A stretch of 64,000 bases of DNA from Sva-07 sp963716095 (GTDB lineage Bacteria > Actinomycetota > Acidimicrobiia > Acidimicrobiales > Ilumatobacteraceae), in the NCBI GenBank assembly GCA_963716095.1, contig CAVQSV010000015.1:1-64000 (forward strand), read 5' to 3'. Shown here piece by piece: positions 34,097-43,389 of this stretch. A program made the position numbers and the translations under genes. Position 1 is the first letter of the stretch; each line of letters begins with the position of its first letter. The notes below the pieces were generated by a model that saw only the letters and a list, made by a program, of their open reading frames with translations, searched no databases and was not told the origin of the DNA.

Positions 34097-35847
34097 GCGT
34101 GTCGACGCTGTTGGTCGACGCCCGACCGCTCGACCACCCCACTGCACGTCAGCGCGGCATCGGCCGATACGTCACCGGGCTCCTGGCGGGGTTGCGAGAC
34201 ATCGACGCACCCGTGATCGCCCTGTTCGGCAATGACACCGAAGCCGACGTCCTCGCCGCCACGGTGCCGGGCATCGCCGCCGAACCATGGAGCCCGCACA
34301 CCGTGCGCCGCCACGTCGCCGATGGCACCTGGTACCTGGCGACGCAGCTGATGCTGCATCCGATTCCGCTCGACCCGATCCCACGTTGCATCACCGATGC
34401 CCGCCTGCCCGTCGCTGCGGTGATGTACGACGTCATTCCGTATCGGTACCCCGAGGTGTACTTCGAGGACCCGAATGCTCGTCGGCAGGCCGACCTTCGG
34501 GCTCCGCTGACCCGCACGATCGACACGCTGTTGGCGATCTCCGACTTCGCTGCATCGACCGCAGCGGTCGAACTGGACTATCCGCGCGAGCGGATCAGCA
34601 CGATCGGTGCCGGCGTCGATCAGAAGTTCCTGCCGGCTTCCGGCGATCCCCGCCAGAGGTGCGGGCGGGTGCTGCCCGCCGATGTGAAGCGCTATGTCGT
34701 CGCCGTTGCCGGTGGTGACGAACGCAAGAACACCGAAGGACTGCTCCGCGCATGGGCCCACGTCGATCCCGGGCTCGGTGGGGTGTCGCATCTCGTGATC
34801 GCTGCGGCCCACACACCGCCCGTACGAGAGCGGTGGGAGCGGTGGGCGACCGAGGCGGGCGTTCTCGACCGGGTCGTGTTCACCGGTGGTGTCGACGACG
34901 ACGAACTCGTTGCGCTCTTCCAGGGTGCGGAACTGGCGGTCATGCCGTCGCTCGAAGAGGGTTTCGGTCTTCCGGTGCTGGAGGCGGCAGCGTGCGGCGT
35001 TCCGGCGATCTCGTCGAACGTGTCGTCGCTGCCCGAGGTGCTGGACGAACCCGAGGCCTGCTTCGACCCGCACGACCCCGACGCGATCGCCGCTGCGATC
35101 GTTCGCGCGCTCACCGACGACGCCCATCGCTCCGTACTCCTCGCCGCCGGTCGGCGGGCGACCGAACGGTGGACCTGGCCACACGTCGCCCAGGCGACGC
35201 TCGATTCGCTCGTGCAACTCGGGCCCCGCTGGCCGCAGCGAACGCGGCCCCCAGCACCGCGAATCGCCCTCGCCGGCCGCCTGACCGAGGCGTCTGTGTC
35301 GCCCGATCAGCTCGTCCGGCGTAACGCCGGCGTCCTCGACGCACTGCGGTCGCGGGACGTCGATGTCGTTGCGTTGGTCGACACGGCGACGACGCCCGAT
35401 CCGACGCACGCCGCTCCCGACCGCTGGCCGGTGCGGTCGGTCGGCCGTTTCGTGCACCCGTGGGACTTCGACGAGATCGTGGCCGTACTGGGCGCCTCGC
35501 CGGATCATCTCGCCACGTCCGCGATGGCGCGGACGGTACCTTGCCACCTCTGGATCAACGACGACGCGTCGGTGGGCGTCCGCTTCGGAGCCAACCTCCA
35601 GGCACTCGAGATCGCCCGTTCGGTGATCGTCGGGTCGGTCGAGGCGGCCCAACAGGTGCGTCGAGCGGCGGACCGTCCGTGTCCGATCCTCGTGCTTCCG
35701 GCGACGGCCAGCAATGCGGAAGCCGCAACAGCGCTCGCCGCATGGCTGGCCGAAGCCTCCAGCCTCGACCCGTTGACGATCCGCCTCGCCGAACCGGACT
35801 CGGCCACAGGCTCGAAGCCATCGCCGATATCCTCACCCGACCCATGA
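34093..35847 (+). CDS. Family 4 glycosyltransferase with a C-terminal extension
   Basis: A 584-aa protein. Residues 1-385 are a GT-B fold retaining enzyme: QRGIGRYVTGLLAGL near the start, VVAVAGGDERKNTEGLLRAW (phosphate site region), and the donor motif MPSLEEGFGLPVLEAAACGV. Residues about 390-560 look like the N-terminal half of a second glycosyltransferase domain (IALAGRLTEASVSP, WDFDEIVAVLGASP, VRFGANLQALEIARSV) without its own donor-binding motif. This extension makes it longer than usual (about 380 aa). The start TTG at 34093 overlaps the preceding stop; a GTG at 34099 is an alternative. The stop overlaps the next ATG. Confidence 0.85.
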   Translation: MSVSTLLVDARPLDHPTARQRGIGRYVTGLLAGLRDIDAPVIALFGNDTEADVLAATVPGIAAEPWSPHTVRRHVADGTWYLATQLMLHPIPLDPIPRCITDARLPVAAVMYDVIPYRYPEVYFEDPNARRQADLRAPLTRTIDTLLAISDFAASTAAVELDYPRERISTIGAGVDQKFLPASGDPRQRCGRVLPADVKRYVVAVAGGDERKNTEGLLRAWAHVDPGLGGVSHLVIAAAHTPPVRERWERWATEAGVLDRVVFTGGVDDDELVALFQGAELAVMPSLEEGFGLPVLEAAACGVPAISSNVSSLPEVLDEPEACFDPHDPDAIAAAIVRALTDDAHRSVLLAAGRRATERWTWPHVAQATLDSLVQLGPRWPQRTRPPAPRIALAGRLTEASVSPDQLVRRNAGVLDALRSRDVDVVALVDTATTPDPTHAAPDRWPVRSVGRFVHPWDFDEIVAVLGASPDHLATSAMARTVPCHLWINDDASVGVRFGANLQALEIARSVIVGSVEAAQQVRRAADRPCPILVLPATASNAEAATALAAWLAEASSLDPLTIRLAEPDSATGSKPSPISSPDP

Positions 35848-37214
35848 GTCCCGACCTGCCGCTCGTCCGCGTCGTCGTGCTGAACTTCGACGGCGGCGAC
35901 ATGACCCTCGAGTGTCTCGACTCGCTGCTCGCCACCGATTGGCCGAGCGAGCGCCTCGAGATCGTCATGGTCGACAACGCATCGCTGGACGACGTCGTCG
36001 AACGCGTTGCCTCCGACGAGCGCTACCGGTCGGTGCGAGTGCTGGAACCACTCGCCAATCTCGGATTCGCCGGTGGGTGCAACCTCGGCATCGGAGTCAC
36101 CGGCGACCACGACTACGTGGCATTGCTCAACAACGACGCAACGATCGCACCCGATTGGCTCCGGGTGATGGTGCCGGTGGCCGAGTCCGACGAACGCATC
36201 GGTGCCGTCGCCGCCAAGATGCTGTTTGCGAGCCGGTTCCACGGCATCGAGTTCGACGTGCCCGGCGCTTCACACATCGTGCCGGGCGAGCATCGCTTGC
36301 TCGGCGTTCGGGTCTCCGGGGTGCGAATCGACGGCGAACGGGTCGACGACCGGTTGGCGTTCGACGAAGGCTTCCACGGCGCCGAGCCCCCACAGCTGCG
36401 AGAAGGCGAGGAGATCGCACGATGGTCGAGCGCATCCGCAGCGTTGCGCGTGGCTGCTGACGGCTCCGGACCAACGACGATCTCGGTGCGCTTGTCGTGT
36501 CTCGAACCGCGTGCCTTCACGCTGCGCTCTGCCATCGACACCGTCACCGGCACCGTGGGAACCGAGGCGCAGTGGTTCGATGTACGAATCCCGCCCGAGC
36601 CGTTCGACGTGATCAACAACGTGGGCTCCAATCTCTTCGCCGGTGGGTTCGCAGGTGACCGCGGCTTCCTCGAGGTCGACGAGGGCCAGTACGACGAACC
36701 GGCCGAGGTGTTCGCCTGGTGCGGGGGAGCGGTCCTGCTCAAGCGGAGCTACCTCGACGACGTCGGCACCTTCGACGAGCGGTTCTTCGTCTACTACGAG
36801 GACACCGACCTGTCGTGGAGGGGCCGGCTGCGCGGTTGGCGCTATGTCTACGAGCCCGGCGCGCTCGTACGGCACCACCATGCCCAGTCATCGGTGGTCG
36901 GCTCGGAGGTGTTCCGGTTCCACACCGAACGCAATCGGCTGCTGGTGTTGGCGAGGAACGCTCCTGCGACGCTGGCGTGGAGGTCAGGGCTCGGCGAGGT
37001 CCGACGTGCCGTCACCGCCACGATCAGGCACTACGTGCTGCGACCGCTGACGCTCAGGCTCCCTGCGCGTCCCGAGGTCGCCCACCGGTGGAAGGTGTGC
37101 GGTTCGTATCTGCGTCTGCTGCCGGTCACGTTGCGCGATCGCTGGATGACGCAACGATCGGTGTCGCGTGAAGCGATCATGGAGTGGGAGGCCGTCAAAT
37201 GGCCGACGGCCTGA
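35844..37214 (+). CDS. Family 2 glycosyltransferase, rhamnosyltransferase-like with inserted domain
   Basis: A 456-aa enzyme. The GT-A start is RVVVLNFDGGDMTLECLDSL, with IVMVDNASLDD, NLGFAGGCNLGIGVTGDHDY and LLNNDATIAPDWL. An insertion of about 130 residues follows that is beta-rich (PTTISVRLSCLEPRAF, VGTEAQWFDVRIPPEP). Then the domain resumes with FAWCGGAVLLKRSYLDDVG, FFVYYEDTDLSWRGRLRGW and YEPGALVRHHHAQSS. The insertion is unusual and may bind the acceptor glycan. The C-terminus is basic. The ATG overlaps the preceding stop, and the last 16 bases overlap the next gene, so translation is coupled. Confidence 0.88.
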   Translation: MSPDLPLVRVVVLNFDGGDMTLECLDSLLATDWPSERLEIVMVDNASLDDVVERVASDERYRSVRVLEPLANLGFAGGCNLGIGVTGDHDYVALLNNDATIAPDWLRVMVPVAESDERIGAVAAKMLFASRFHGIEFDVPGASHIVPGEHRLLGVRVSGVRIDGERVDDRLAFDEGFHGAEPPQLREGEEIARWSSASAALRVAADGSGPTTISVRLSCLEPRAFTLRSAIDTVTGTVGTEAQWFDVRIPPEPFDVINNVGSNLFAGGFAGDRGFLEVDEGQYDEPAEVFAWCGGAVLLKRSYLDDVGTFDERFFVYYEDTDLSWRGRLRGWRYVYEPGALVRHHHAQSSVVGSEVFRFHTERNRLLVLARNAPATLAWRSGLGEVRRAVTATIRHYVLRPLTLRLPARPEVAHRWKVCGSYLRLLPVTLRDRWMTQRSVSREAIMEWEAVKWPTA

Positions 37215-38407
37215 CCACGCCTCGCCGGCTGCGTGTCGGCGTCTACGACCTCTACTGGCAGACCCTGGGCGGGGGCGAGCAGGTCGACGGCAGCATCGCC
37301 GAGGTGCTCGCAGGCCACCACGAGGTCACACTCCTCGGCCCGCAGGAACCCGATGTCGAGGCCACGGTCCAGCGCCTCGGCGTCGATCTGTCGGCCTGCG
37401 GCTCTGCGCGGGTGGTCGACGATGCCGAGGCCAGCGAGGCAAGCGCCGACTTCGACGTCTTCGTCAACGGGACGTACCTGAGCAAGGCGGCCAATCAGGC
37501 GCCTGTCGGGTACTACTACGTCCACTTCCCCGGCGAGGTGCCGACCCGTACCGATCGCCTCCGCAGTCGACTCGGGGTGGCCGGGGTCAAGGGGCTGTCG
37601 CTGGCGCCCCGATTGCCGCAGCGACTCACCGAGGTGCAGGCTGCGTTCGATCGTCGTGTCCAGCGAGTCGAGTTCGTACCGACCTACACACGGTTTCTCT
37701 CGAATTCGCAGTTCACCGCGTCATGGGTCGAGCGCTTGTGGGGGCGGCCGAGCGACGTGCTCTACCCGCCGGTGCGCCCGGCCGTTCGACCCGCGGTGAA
37801 GTCGCCGCTGATCCTGGTGCTCGGCCGATTCTTCGACCCGTCGAAGGGGCACAGCAAGAAGCAGCACGAACTGCTGGCCACGTTCCGCGACCTGCACCGG
37901 TCCGGGCGGCTGCCCGGCTGGCGGATGGCGATCGTGGGTGGCTGCGACGCAGCCAACCGCGACTACGCGATGGCGGTGAAGCGCGCAGCTCGAGGGCTCC
38001 CCGTCGAGGTGCACGTCAATGCGCCAGGAGCGACGGTCGAACGCCTGCTCGGCGAGTCGACGCTGTACTGGCACGGCGCCGGCCTCGGCGAGAACGCCGA
38101 ACAGCACCCCGAACGGTTCGAGCACTTCGGCATCTCGGTGGTCGAGGCAATGGCAGCCGGAGCCGTGCCGATCGTGTTCGCGGCGGCCGGCCCGGCCGAG
38201 ATCGTCCAAGACGGCGTGAACGGCCTGCACTGGACGACCCTCGCGGGCCTCGCGGACCAGACCGAAGCACTCGTCGACGACCCGGCACGCACCGCCGAGC
38301 TGTCGCGAGCAGCCGTCGATCGGGCCGGCGACTTCTCGGCGACAGCGTTCGCCGACCGACTCACGGGCTACCTGTCGAGCGACGTCACCGATCGACCGTC
38401 GCCGTAG
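37199..38407 (+). CDS. Family 4 glycosyltransferase
   Basis: A 402-aa GT-B fold enzyme similar to ALG11/mannosyltransferase-like proteins of actinobacteria. It has RVGVYDLYWQTLGGGEQVDG at the start, NGTYLSKAANQAPVGYYYVH, NSQFTASWVERLWG, LILVLGRFFDPSKGHSKKQH, and the donor motif FGISVVEAMAAGAVPIVFAA. The central region ARGLPVEVHVNAPGATVERL fits the family too. The ATG at 37199 lies inside the end of the preceding gene (16-base overlap). It is the last gene of the row that begins at 28196; the next gene is convergent. Confidence 0.9.
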   Translation: MADGLTTPRRLRVGVYDLYWQTLGGGEQVDGSIAEVLAGHHEVTLLGPQEPDVEATVQRLGVDLSACGSARVVDDAEASEASADFDVFVNGTYLSKAANQAPVGYYYVHFPGEVPTRTDRLRSRLGVAGVKGLSLAPRLPQRLTEVQAAFDRRVQRVEFVPTYTRFLSNSQFTASWVERLWGRPSDVLYPPVRPAVRPAVKSPLILVLGRFFDPSKGHSKKQHELLATFRDLHRSGRLPGWRMAIVGGCDAANRDYAMAVKRAARGLPVEVHVNAPGATVERLLGESTLYWHGAGLGENAEQHPERFEHFGISVVEAMAAGAVPIVFAAAGPAEIVQDGVNGLHWTTLAGLADQTEALVDDPARTAELSRAAVDRAGDFSATAFADRLTGYLSSDVTDRPSP

Positions 38408-38452
38408 GCAGGCGTCGTTCGCGAGCGCCGTTGACGGTCGTCGTGGAGTGCG

Positions 38453-40388
38453 TCAGTCGACGAACCCCATCACGTCGAGCAGCACGTTGGCCGAGCCCGG
38501 TCCGTTGGCGATCGAAATCGACCCGCCTGCGCCGAGCTTGAGCATCACGAGGTTCGGCACGGTCTGACCGGCGAGGAAGTTCAGGTTCGACGACCGAGGC
38601 TGAGACAATCCGGCAGGCCAGGCGGACAGGAACCCCCATGCGGTCGTGTTCGTCGCCGTCAGGTTGGCGATGACCGCTGTGGCGTTCGCCGGGACGCTGC
38701 CTCGCCCGGCCACTGCGACCGTGCGGACTTCGCCCTCACCCAGTGGGCGGGCGGCGGTGCCGACGCCCGTCCGCGAGTCGACGATGCGTTCGGGGGTGAT
38801 CGTCGTCACTGTGCCGCCGTAGTTGCCGAAGCTGCCCAGGACGTCGACGATCACATCGGCGCTCGAGCCCGCCATCTGCAGACTGATTCGGCCACCGGCG
38901 CCGACCTTCACCACTGCGGTGTTGGCTCGCACGCCGCCAGGCACGATGTTGACGTTCGATGCGTCGGGGACCGCCTGTCCGGTGGGGAAGGCCGTGACGT
39001 AGCCGATTCGATCGGCACCCGTGAGGGTGATGTTGACGACGACGCTCTCGACGCCCTTCGGGATGCCGGCGACGCCGGCCACCTGCACGCTGCGGATCTC
39101 CCCGGCTGAGAACTTCTTGGCAGGTCCGCCGATGCCGTTGCGGCTGTCCATCACCCTGTCGGGGGCCACGCCGACGAACCCGGCACCGTCGGTGTGTGCG
39201 CCGCCGGTGCCGAACCAGCCGGCGATGTCGGCGATCACATGGGTCGGGCCGAGGTAGTTCGAGATCCGGATCTTGCCCCCGGCGCCCACGCGAGCGAGCA
39301 CGAGGTTGGGCACCGGGTCGCCGTTGTCGATGTTCAGGTTCGAGGTGGCGGGGAAGGCGCCGTAGCCGGCCTGGTCGTTGAAGATGTCGCCGACCCGAGG
39401 CGGCTTGGGGACCACGGACATGAAGCCGGGTCCCGGCGCTCCCGCACTGATGGCCGTCACGTTCAGGAGCACTGCGGAGACCCCGCTCGCCGGCACGCCG
39501 TATCGACCGGTCACCTGGAGTTCGTGGTTGGCGGCTTCGTCGCGCCGGGTGATCGGATCCGGTGAGGCGTGGCGGCCGTCGCCGGTGCGAACCGGCCCCC
39601 AGATGCCGAGATTGCGCCGGGTGTCCAAGATGCGCGTCGGGCGCAGTTGGATGGAACGAGCCAGCGGTCACGCCGGGACCGCCCGCGAGGTAGTTGCACG
39701 TGTCGAAGCCGAAGCAGATCGCATCGAGGTCGATCGTCGGAATGGCCGCCGGTCCGATGTCGACGTTTGCCGTGATCTTGCGCCCCGTCGCGGTGTCGGT
39801 CACGAACAGCAGGTAGCGGCCGGCCCAGCCGATGCCGCCACTCCACGTCGCTCCCCGGCTCGCCGTCGATGCGAATGCCCCGTATTCGACCCGTCCGTTG
39901 TTCTGCAGCGGAGCGGGCGGCTCGGGATAGCCGGTCGGGATCTGGAACGTGTCGACGACGACTCGCCCGTCGCGGATTGCCGTGCTCGAGAGAATCCTGC
40001 CGCGAACAGCGAACGCGCCGCCCTGGCCGTCGACCGGCATGTTGATCGCACCGAGGTCACCGCCGCCGAGGTTCGCTTCGATGTGAACGCCGCCGGTGCT
40101 CTCCCAGCCGTTGTACCGACCGCAGACACCCGGGTACATCTCGAGGCGGACCTGGTTGGGTCGGCCGCCGACCCCGAAGTCGATGCGTCCCGGACCACCG
40201 CCGAGGTCGCACGGCGAGATGTCGTAGCCAGGGCTCGCTGTTCCGCCGACGGCGTCGACGCCGATGTGCACCGGAGCGTTGACCGAGAGGCTGTACTGGG
40301 CTGCCGATGCCGGCGTCGGCGCCGCCACGGCGAGGATGGTCGTACCGATCACGGCGCTGATCAGTGGGATCGCAAGGCGAGAGCGCAA
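38453..40388 (-). CDS. Secreted protein with three VDTR-type repeats, frameshifted
   Basis: About 645 aa after repair of one shift near 39650. The signal peptide (LAIPLISAVIGTTILAVAAPTPASA) is followed by a beta-rich domain of about 215 aa with Cys pairs (SPCDLGGGPGRIDFG, AICFGFDTCNYLAGG). Three repeats of about 115-130 aa follow, with starts reading ILDTRRNLG, RVMDSRNGIGGP and RIVDSRTGVG and ends THVIADIAGWFG, DVIVDVLGSFG and NVLLDVMGFVD. There is no catalytic motif I recognise. It lies 50 bases downstream of the YfhO-like gene and may be co-transcribed with it. Likely a surface or matrix protein. Confidence 0.78.
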
Positions 40389-40438
40389 GGAGGAGATCTT
40401 TCGAGTTGGAACTGGACGTCAACCGCTTATCGGCCGCT

Positions 40439-42790
40439 TCAGCCCGCAGCTTGAGTTCGCCGACGAGAATGCACGGTACCGCCGATCGCGAGTGCGAGTG
40501 TCGCACCGATCGCGAGGACCGAGACCACGAGGGTGGCGGTGAGCCAGGGTGATCGATAGGTGAAGACGATCTCGTGCTCTCCGGACGGGACGGAAGTGCC
40601 GAGGAAGATGCCGTCGACCTCGATGACGTCGGCCCGCTCGCCGTCGATGGTCACCGTCCAGCCGGGCAGTGCCTGCTGGGCGACGCTGACCACGGTCGGC
40701 CGATCGAGATCGGTCGTCAGCTCGATGCGTTCGGGTCGCGGCCGCATCGGCTCGACACCGACTGGTTCGCACCCGGCTGCGCAGTCGAGCACGACGGAAC
40801 CCTCGGGTACGAGTGCACTGTTCGCCACGCTTGGAGCGTCGTCGCGCAACAGTGCCGCCGGATCATCCGTGATGACGGTCGACGACCATGCGATGGCGTC
40901 GCCGAGCCAGGTGGGGTTCTCCCAGACCTCGAACAGGTCGTCCGCTGCGACGGGCCCGTTCCACCCGGGGATGAAGTCGGCGGAGGGTCGGGCGAGGTCG
41001 AGCAGGACATAGCGAACTCCGAGGCGAGCGAGCGGCTCGGGTTCGATCGGCAACGTCAGGCTGTTCCGGAGTGGCAGCTCGATCGGCGGGTCGGGTTGGA
41101 ACCGTCGGAGCGCATCGGCCCAGCGTTGCGTGATCTGCACCCCGCCGTCGTAGCCGTCGATCGACGCAATGCCGTTGATCACATTCGCGTTCGGTCGGAG
41201 TCCGGGAACTTGGTAGTCGGCGGTACGTCCGTCGTCGGTCAGGGCGATCGTGAAGCCGCCGTCGGCGCTCGCGAGGAAGTCGGTCGTCGGCGTGCGGAGG
41301 CTCGTGAACGACGTGTCCGACCGCAACTGATGTGGGATCGAGTGCAGCGACATCAGTCCGAGTTCGACGGCGGTGAACGCGAGCAGCACCACTGCGGTCG
41401 CCCGGAGCGCCCGCCGTGCGAAGGTGTTCGCCGCGATCAGGGCCAGCGCGGCGGCTGCGGTGATCGCCCAGATCGACGCCGATCGACGATCGGCGGTCTC
41501 GAGCAGGCCGAGCCCGAGCAACGCCGCAACAGCCGCGGTCGCCATGGCAGCCCCGAGAAGCTGGTTTCGCTGCGCGCCGCGCCAGACCGCATCGATGCCG
41601 GCGCCTGCGAAGAGCGCGGCGACGAGTGCCACGATCACCAACCACCGCGACGATGCCCGTGCGAGATCGAACCCTGGCAGGAAATCGAACGCGAGGCGAA
41701 ACAGCAACGATCGCGGACCCGTCGCCCACGTCAACGCCAGCAGCGCCGCACCGGTGAGGGCAATCGCCCACGGCCGGGTCCGGCGTGCAGCGATCAGCGA
41801 GATGGCACCCACCACGAACAAGACCGAGACGACGACGCCCACGAACACGATGCTCTCGAAACCCGACGCGAACGCAGCCGGATCACGGTTCTGCACGGTG
41901 CCGAGCACGGCTCGGGCGACGAACTCCGACGGGAGCGACAGCGCCGGCGACCGAAGCGCTTCGAGGTCACGCCCGCCCGTGATCGCGCTGTCGCCGGTGG
42001 CATAGAGCACGGCGACGAGTTGCGGGAGCGCAACCAAGACGCCGAGAGCAGCGCCGAGCGCAACATGGCCGAGGCGGCGCCAGCGATCGCTGCCGACGAC
42101 GAATCCGACCAGTGCGAACACCGCGAGAATCGCTGCTTGGTACACGAGTTGCGGGTGGCCGGCGAGCAGGATCGCTGCGGTCGTCGCCCCGAGAGCGGCG
42201 ACCGAACGCCAGGGGTTCGTCGAGGTGACCGTCGCGTGGACAGCGGCCAGGAGGAGCGGAATCCATGCCAGCACCAGGATCTGTTCGAATTGGATGGTCT
42301 TCGTGAGCGTGGACCCGGCCGCCATGGCGATGAGGCCGGCCGCGGTGGCGCCGAGCGGTGTGAGCGACAGCCGACGGGCGAGCATCAGCGTGCCCACGCC
42401 GAGCAGGATCACGTGGGCGGCGACGATCACCCCCATGGCGCGATTGGTGTTCATCACCATCGTGAGGAGCTGGGGCGGGTACAGCGCCGCTGCTGACGGG
42501 TTGCCGAGGTGGGGGACGCCCCCGAAGATCAGCTCATCGAGGACGGGGAGGTGCCAGCGCCGAAGCGCTCGTTCGGTGATCTCGAGATTGGGGCCGGAGT
42601 ACGCATAGGTGTCGAACCCGAGTACATAGCCACCGGGCACCCAGAACATGCGCGTCAGCCAGAGACCGACGGCGGAAACGATCAGATACGGCGCCGCATC
42701 GATCGGGCGGCGACGCGGCGACGTGTCGGTCAGCGGGACGTCGTGCGCCCCTGCTTGTCCTTCTTCGCCGCCTTCTGTGCCTGCTTCCAC
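40439..42790 (-). CDS. Large polytopic membrane protein, YfhO-like
   Basis: A 783-aa protein with about thirteen helices and a soluble C-terminal region of about 250 aa, then one last helix (ATLVVSVLAIGATLALAIGG). The order of features matches bacterial YfhO-family proteins: an N-terminal helix, GFDTYAYSGPNLEI loop, FGGVPHLGNPSAAALYPPQLL, many helices, then a beta-rich domain with LPGWTVTIDGERADVIEVDG and GEHEIVFTYRSPW. YfhO is implicated in glycosylation of lipoteichoic acid as a GT-C enzyme. The gene start overlaps the end of the HhH-GPD gene by 61 bases, and the true start may be later. Confidence 0.85.
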   Translation of the reverse strand: MEAGTEGGEEGQAGAHDVPLTDTSPRRRPIDAAPYLIVSAVGLWLTRMFWVPGGYVLGFDTYAYSGPNLEITERALRRWHLPVLDELIFGGVPHLGNPSAAALYPPQLLTMVMNTNRAMGVIVAAHVILLGVGTLMLARRLSLTPLGATAAGLIAMAAGSTLTKTIQFEQILVLAWIPLLLAAVHATVTSTNPWRSVAALGATTAAILLAGHPQLVYQAAILAVFALVGFVVGSDRWRRLGHVALGAALGVLVALPQLVAVLYATGDSAITGGRDLEALRSPALSLPSEFVARAVLGTVQNRDPAAFASGFESIVFVGVVVSVLFVVGAISLIAARRTRPWAIALTGAALLALTWATGPRSLLFRLAFDFLPGFDLARASSRWLVIVALVAALFAGAGIDAVWRGAQRNQLLGAAMATAAVAALLGLGLLETADRRSASIWAITAAAALALIAANTFARRALRATAVVLLAFTAVELGLMSLHSIPHQLRSDTSFTSLRTPTTDFLASADGGFTIALTDDGRTADYQVPGLRPNANVINGIASIDGYDGGVQITQRWADALRRFQPDPPIELPLRNSLTLPIEPEPLARLGVRYVLLDLARPSADFIPGWNGPVAADDLFEVWENPTWLGDAIAWSSTVITDDPAALLRDDAPSVANSALVPEGSVVLDCAAGCEPVGVEPMRPRPERIELTTDLDRPTVVSVAQQALPGWTVTIDGERADVIEVDGIFLGTSVPSGEHEIVFTYRSPWLTATLVVSVLAIGATLALAIGGTVHSRRRTQAAG

Positions 42791-43320
42791 TCCCGTACCT
42801 TCCCCAGCGCTTCCGGGCCGTCGATGTCGGCGACCGATCGGGGGACGTCGTCACCGAAGACGCCGGCCGCAGTCTGCCAGTCGGCAGGCTGCACGTTCAT
42901 GCGTTTGCCGAGGATGGCAACGAAGATCTTCGACTTCTCGTCGCCATAGCCTGGCAGCTCTCGCAGGCGTCGATACAGCTCGTTCGCATCGTCGACGCCC
43001 TTCCAGATGTTGGCGGCGTTGCCCTTGTAGTCGGCGACGAGCGCCTCGCAGACGGCGTGGATGCGCTTGCCCATCGAACCAGGGAAGCGGTGGATCGCCG
43101 GCTTCTCGCAACAGATCGACACGAACTCGTCGACGTCCATCGCGGCGATCTTCTTCGGGTCGAGATGGCCAAGCCGCTCCTTGAGGGTTGCCGGCCCGGC
43201 AAACGCCCACTCCATCGGCACCTGCTGGTCGAGCAGCATCCCGATCAGCAGTGCGTTGGCGTTGGTGTTGAGCAACTTGTCGGAAGCCTTCTCACCGGTG
43301 ATGTACAGCGTGCCAGCCAT
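42730..43320 (-). CDS. HhH-GPD type base-excision DNA repair protein
   Basis: A 196-aa protein of the actinobacterial HhH-GPD family annotated as a base-excision repair protein. The N-terminus MAGTLYITGEKASDKLLNTN and ALLIGMLLDQQVPMEWAFAG, then LRELPGYGDEKSKIFVAILG (helix-hairpin-helix region), are the family pattern. The catalytic Lys/Asp of classical DNA glycosylases is not clear, so activity is uncertain. The C-terminus is Lys/Arg-rich. The ATG at 43320 gives the conserved N-terminus. Divergent from the membrane gene at 43390. Confidence 0.85.
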   Translation of the reverse strand: MAGTLYITGEKASDKLLNTNANALLIGMLLDQQVPMEWAFAGPATLKERLGHLDPKKIAAMDVDEFVSICCEKPAIHRFPGSMGKRIHAVCEALVADYKGNAANIWKGVDDANELYRRLRELPGYGDEKSKIFVAILGKRMNVQPADWQTAAGVFGDDVPRSVADIDGPEALGKVREWKQAQKAAKKDKQGRTTSR

Positions 43321-43389
43321 GTGCTCAACCTACCCAGACCGACTTCGAGGTCGGGTCACCACTTCGGTTGCTGTGACAGACTGCCTCCT

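Noticed and set aside
40574..42496. Plus-strand open frame (640 codons) opposite the YfhO-like gene
   Set aside because: Charged, repetitive Arg/Glu/Gly shadow; the opposite strand has clear helices and family motifs.
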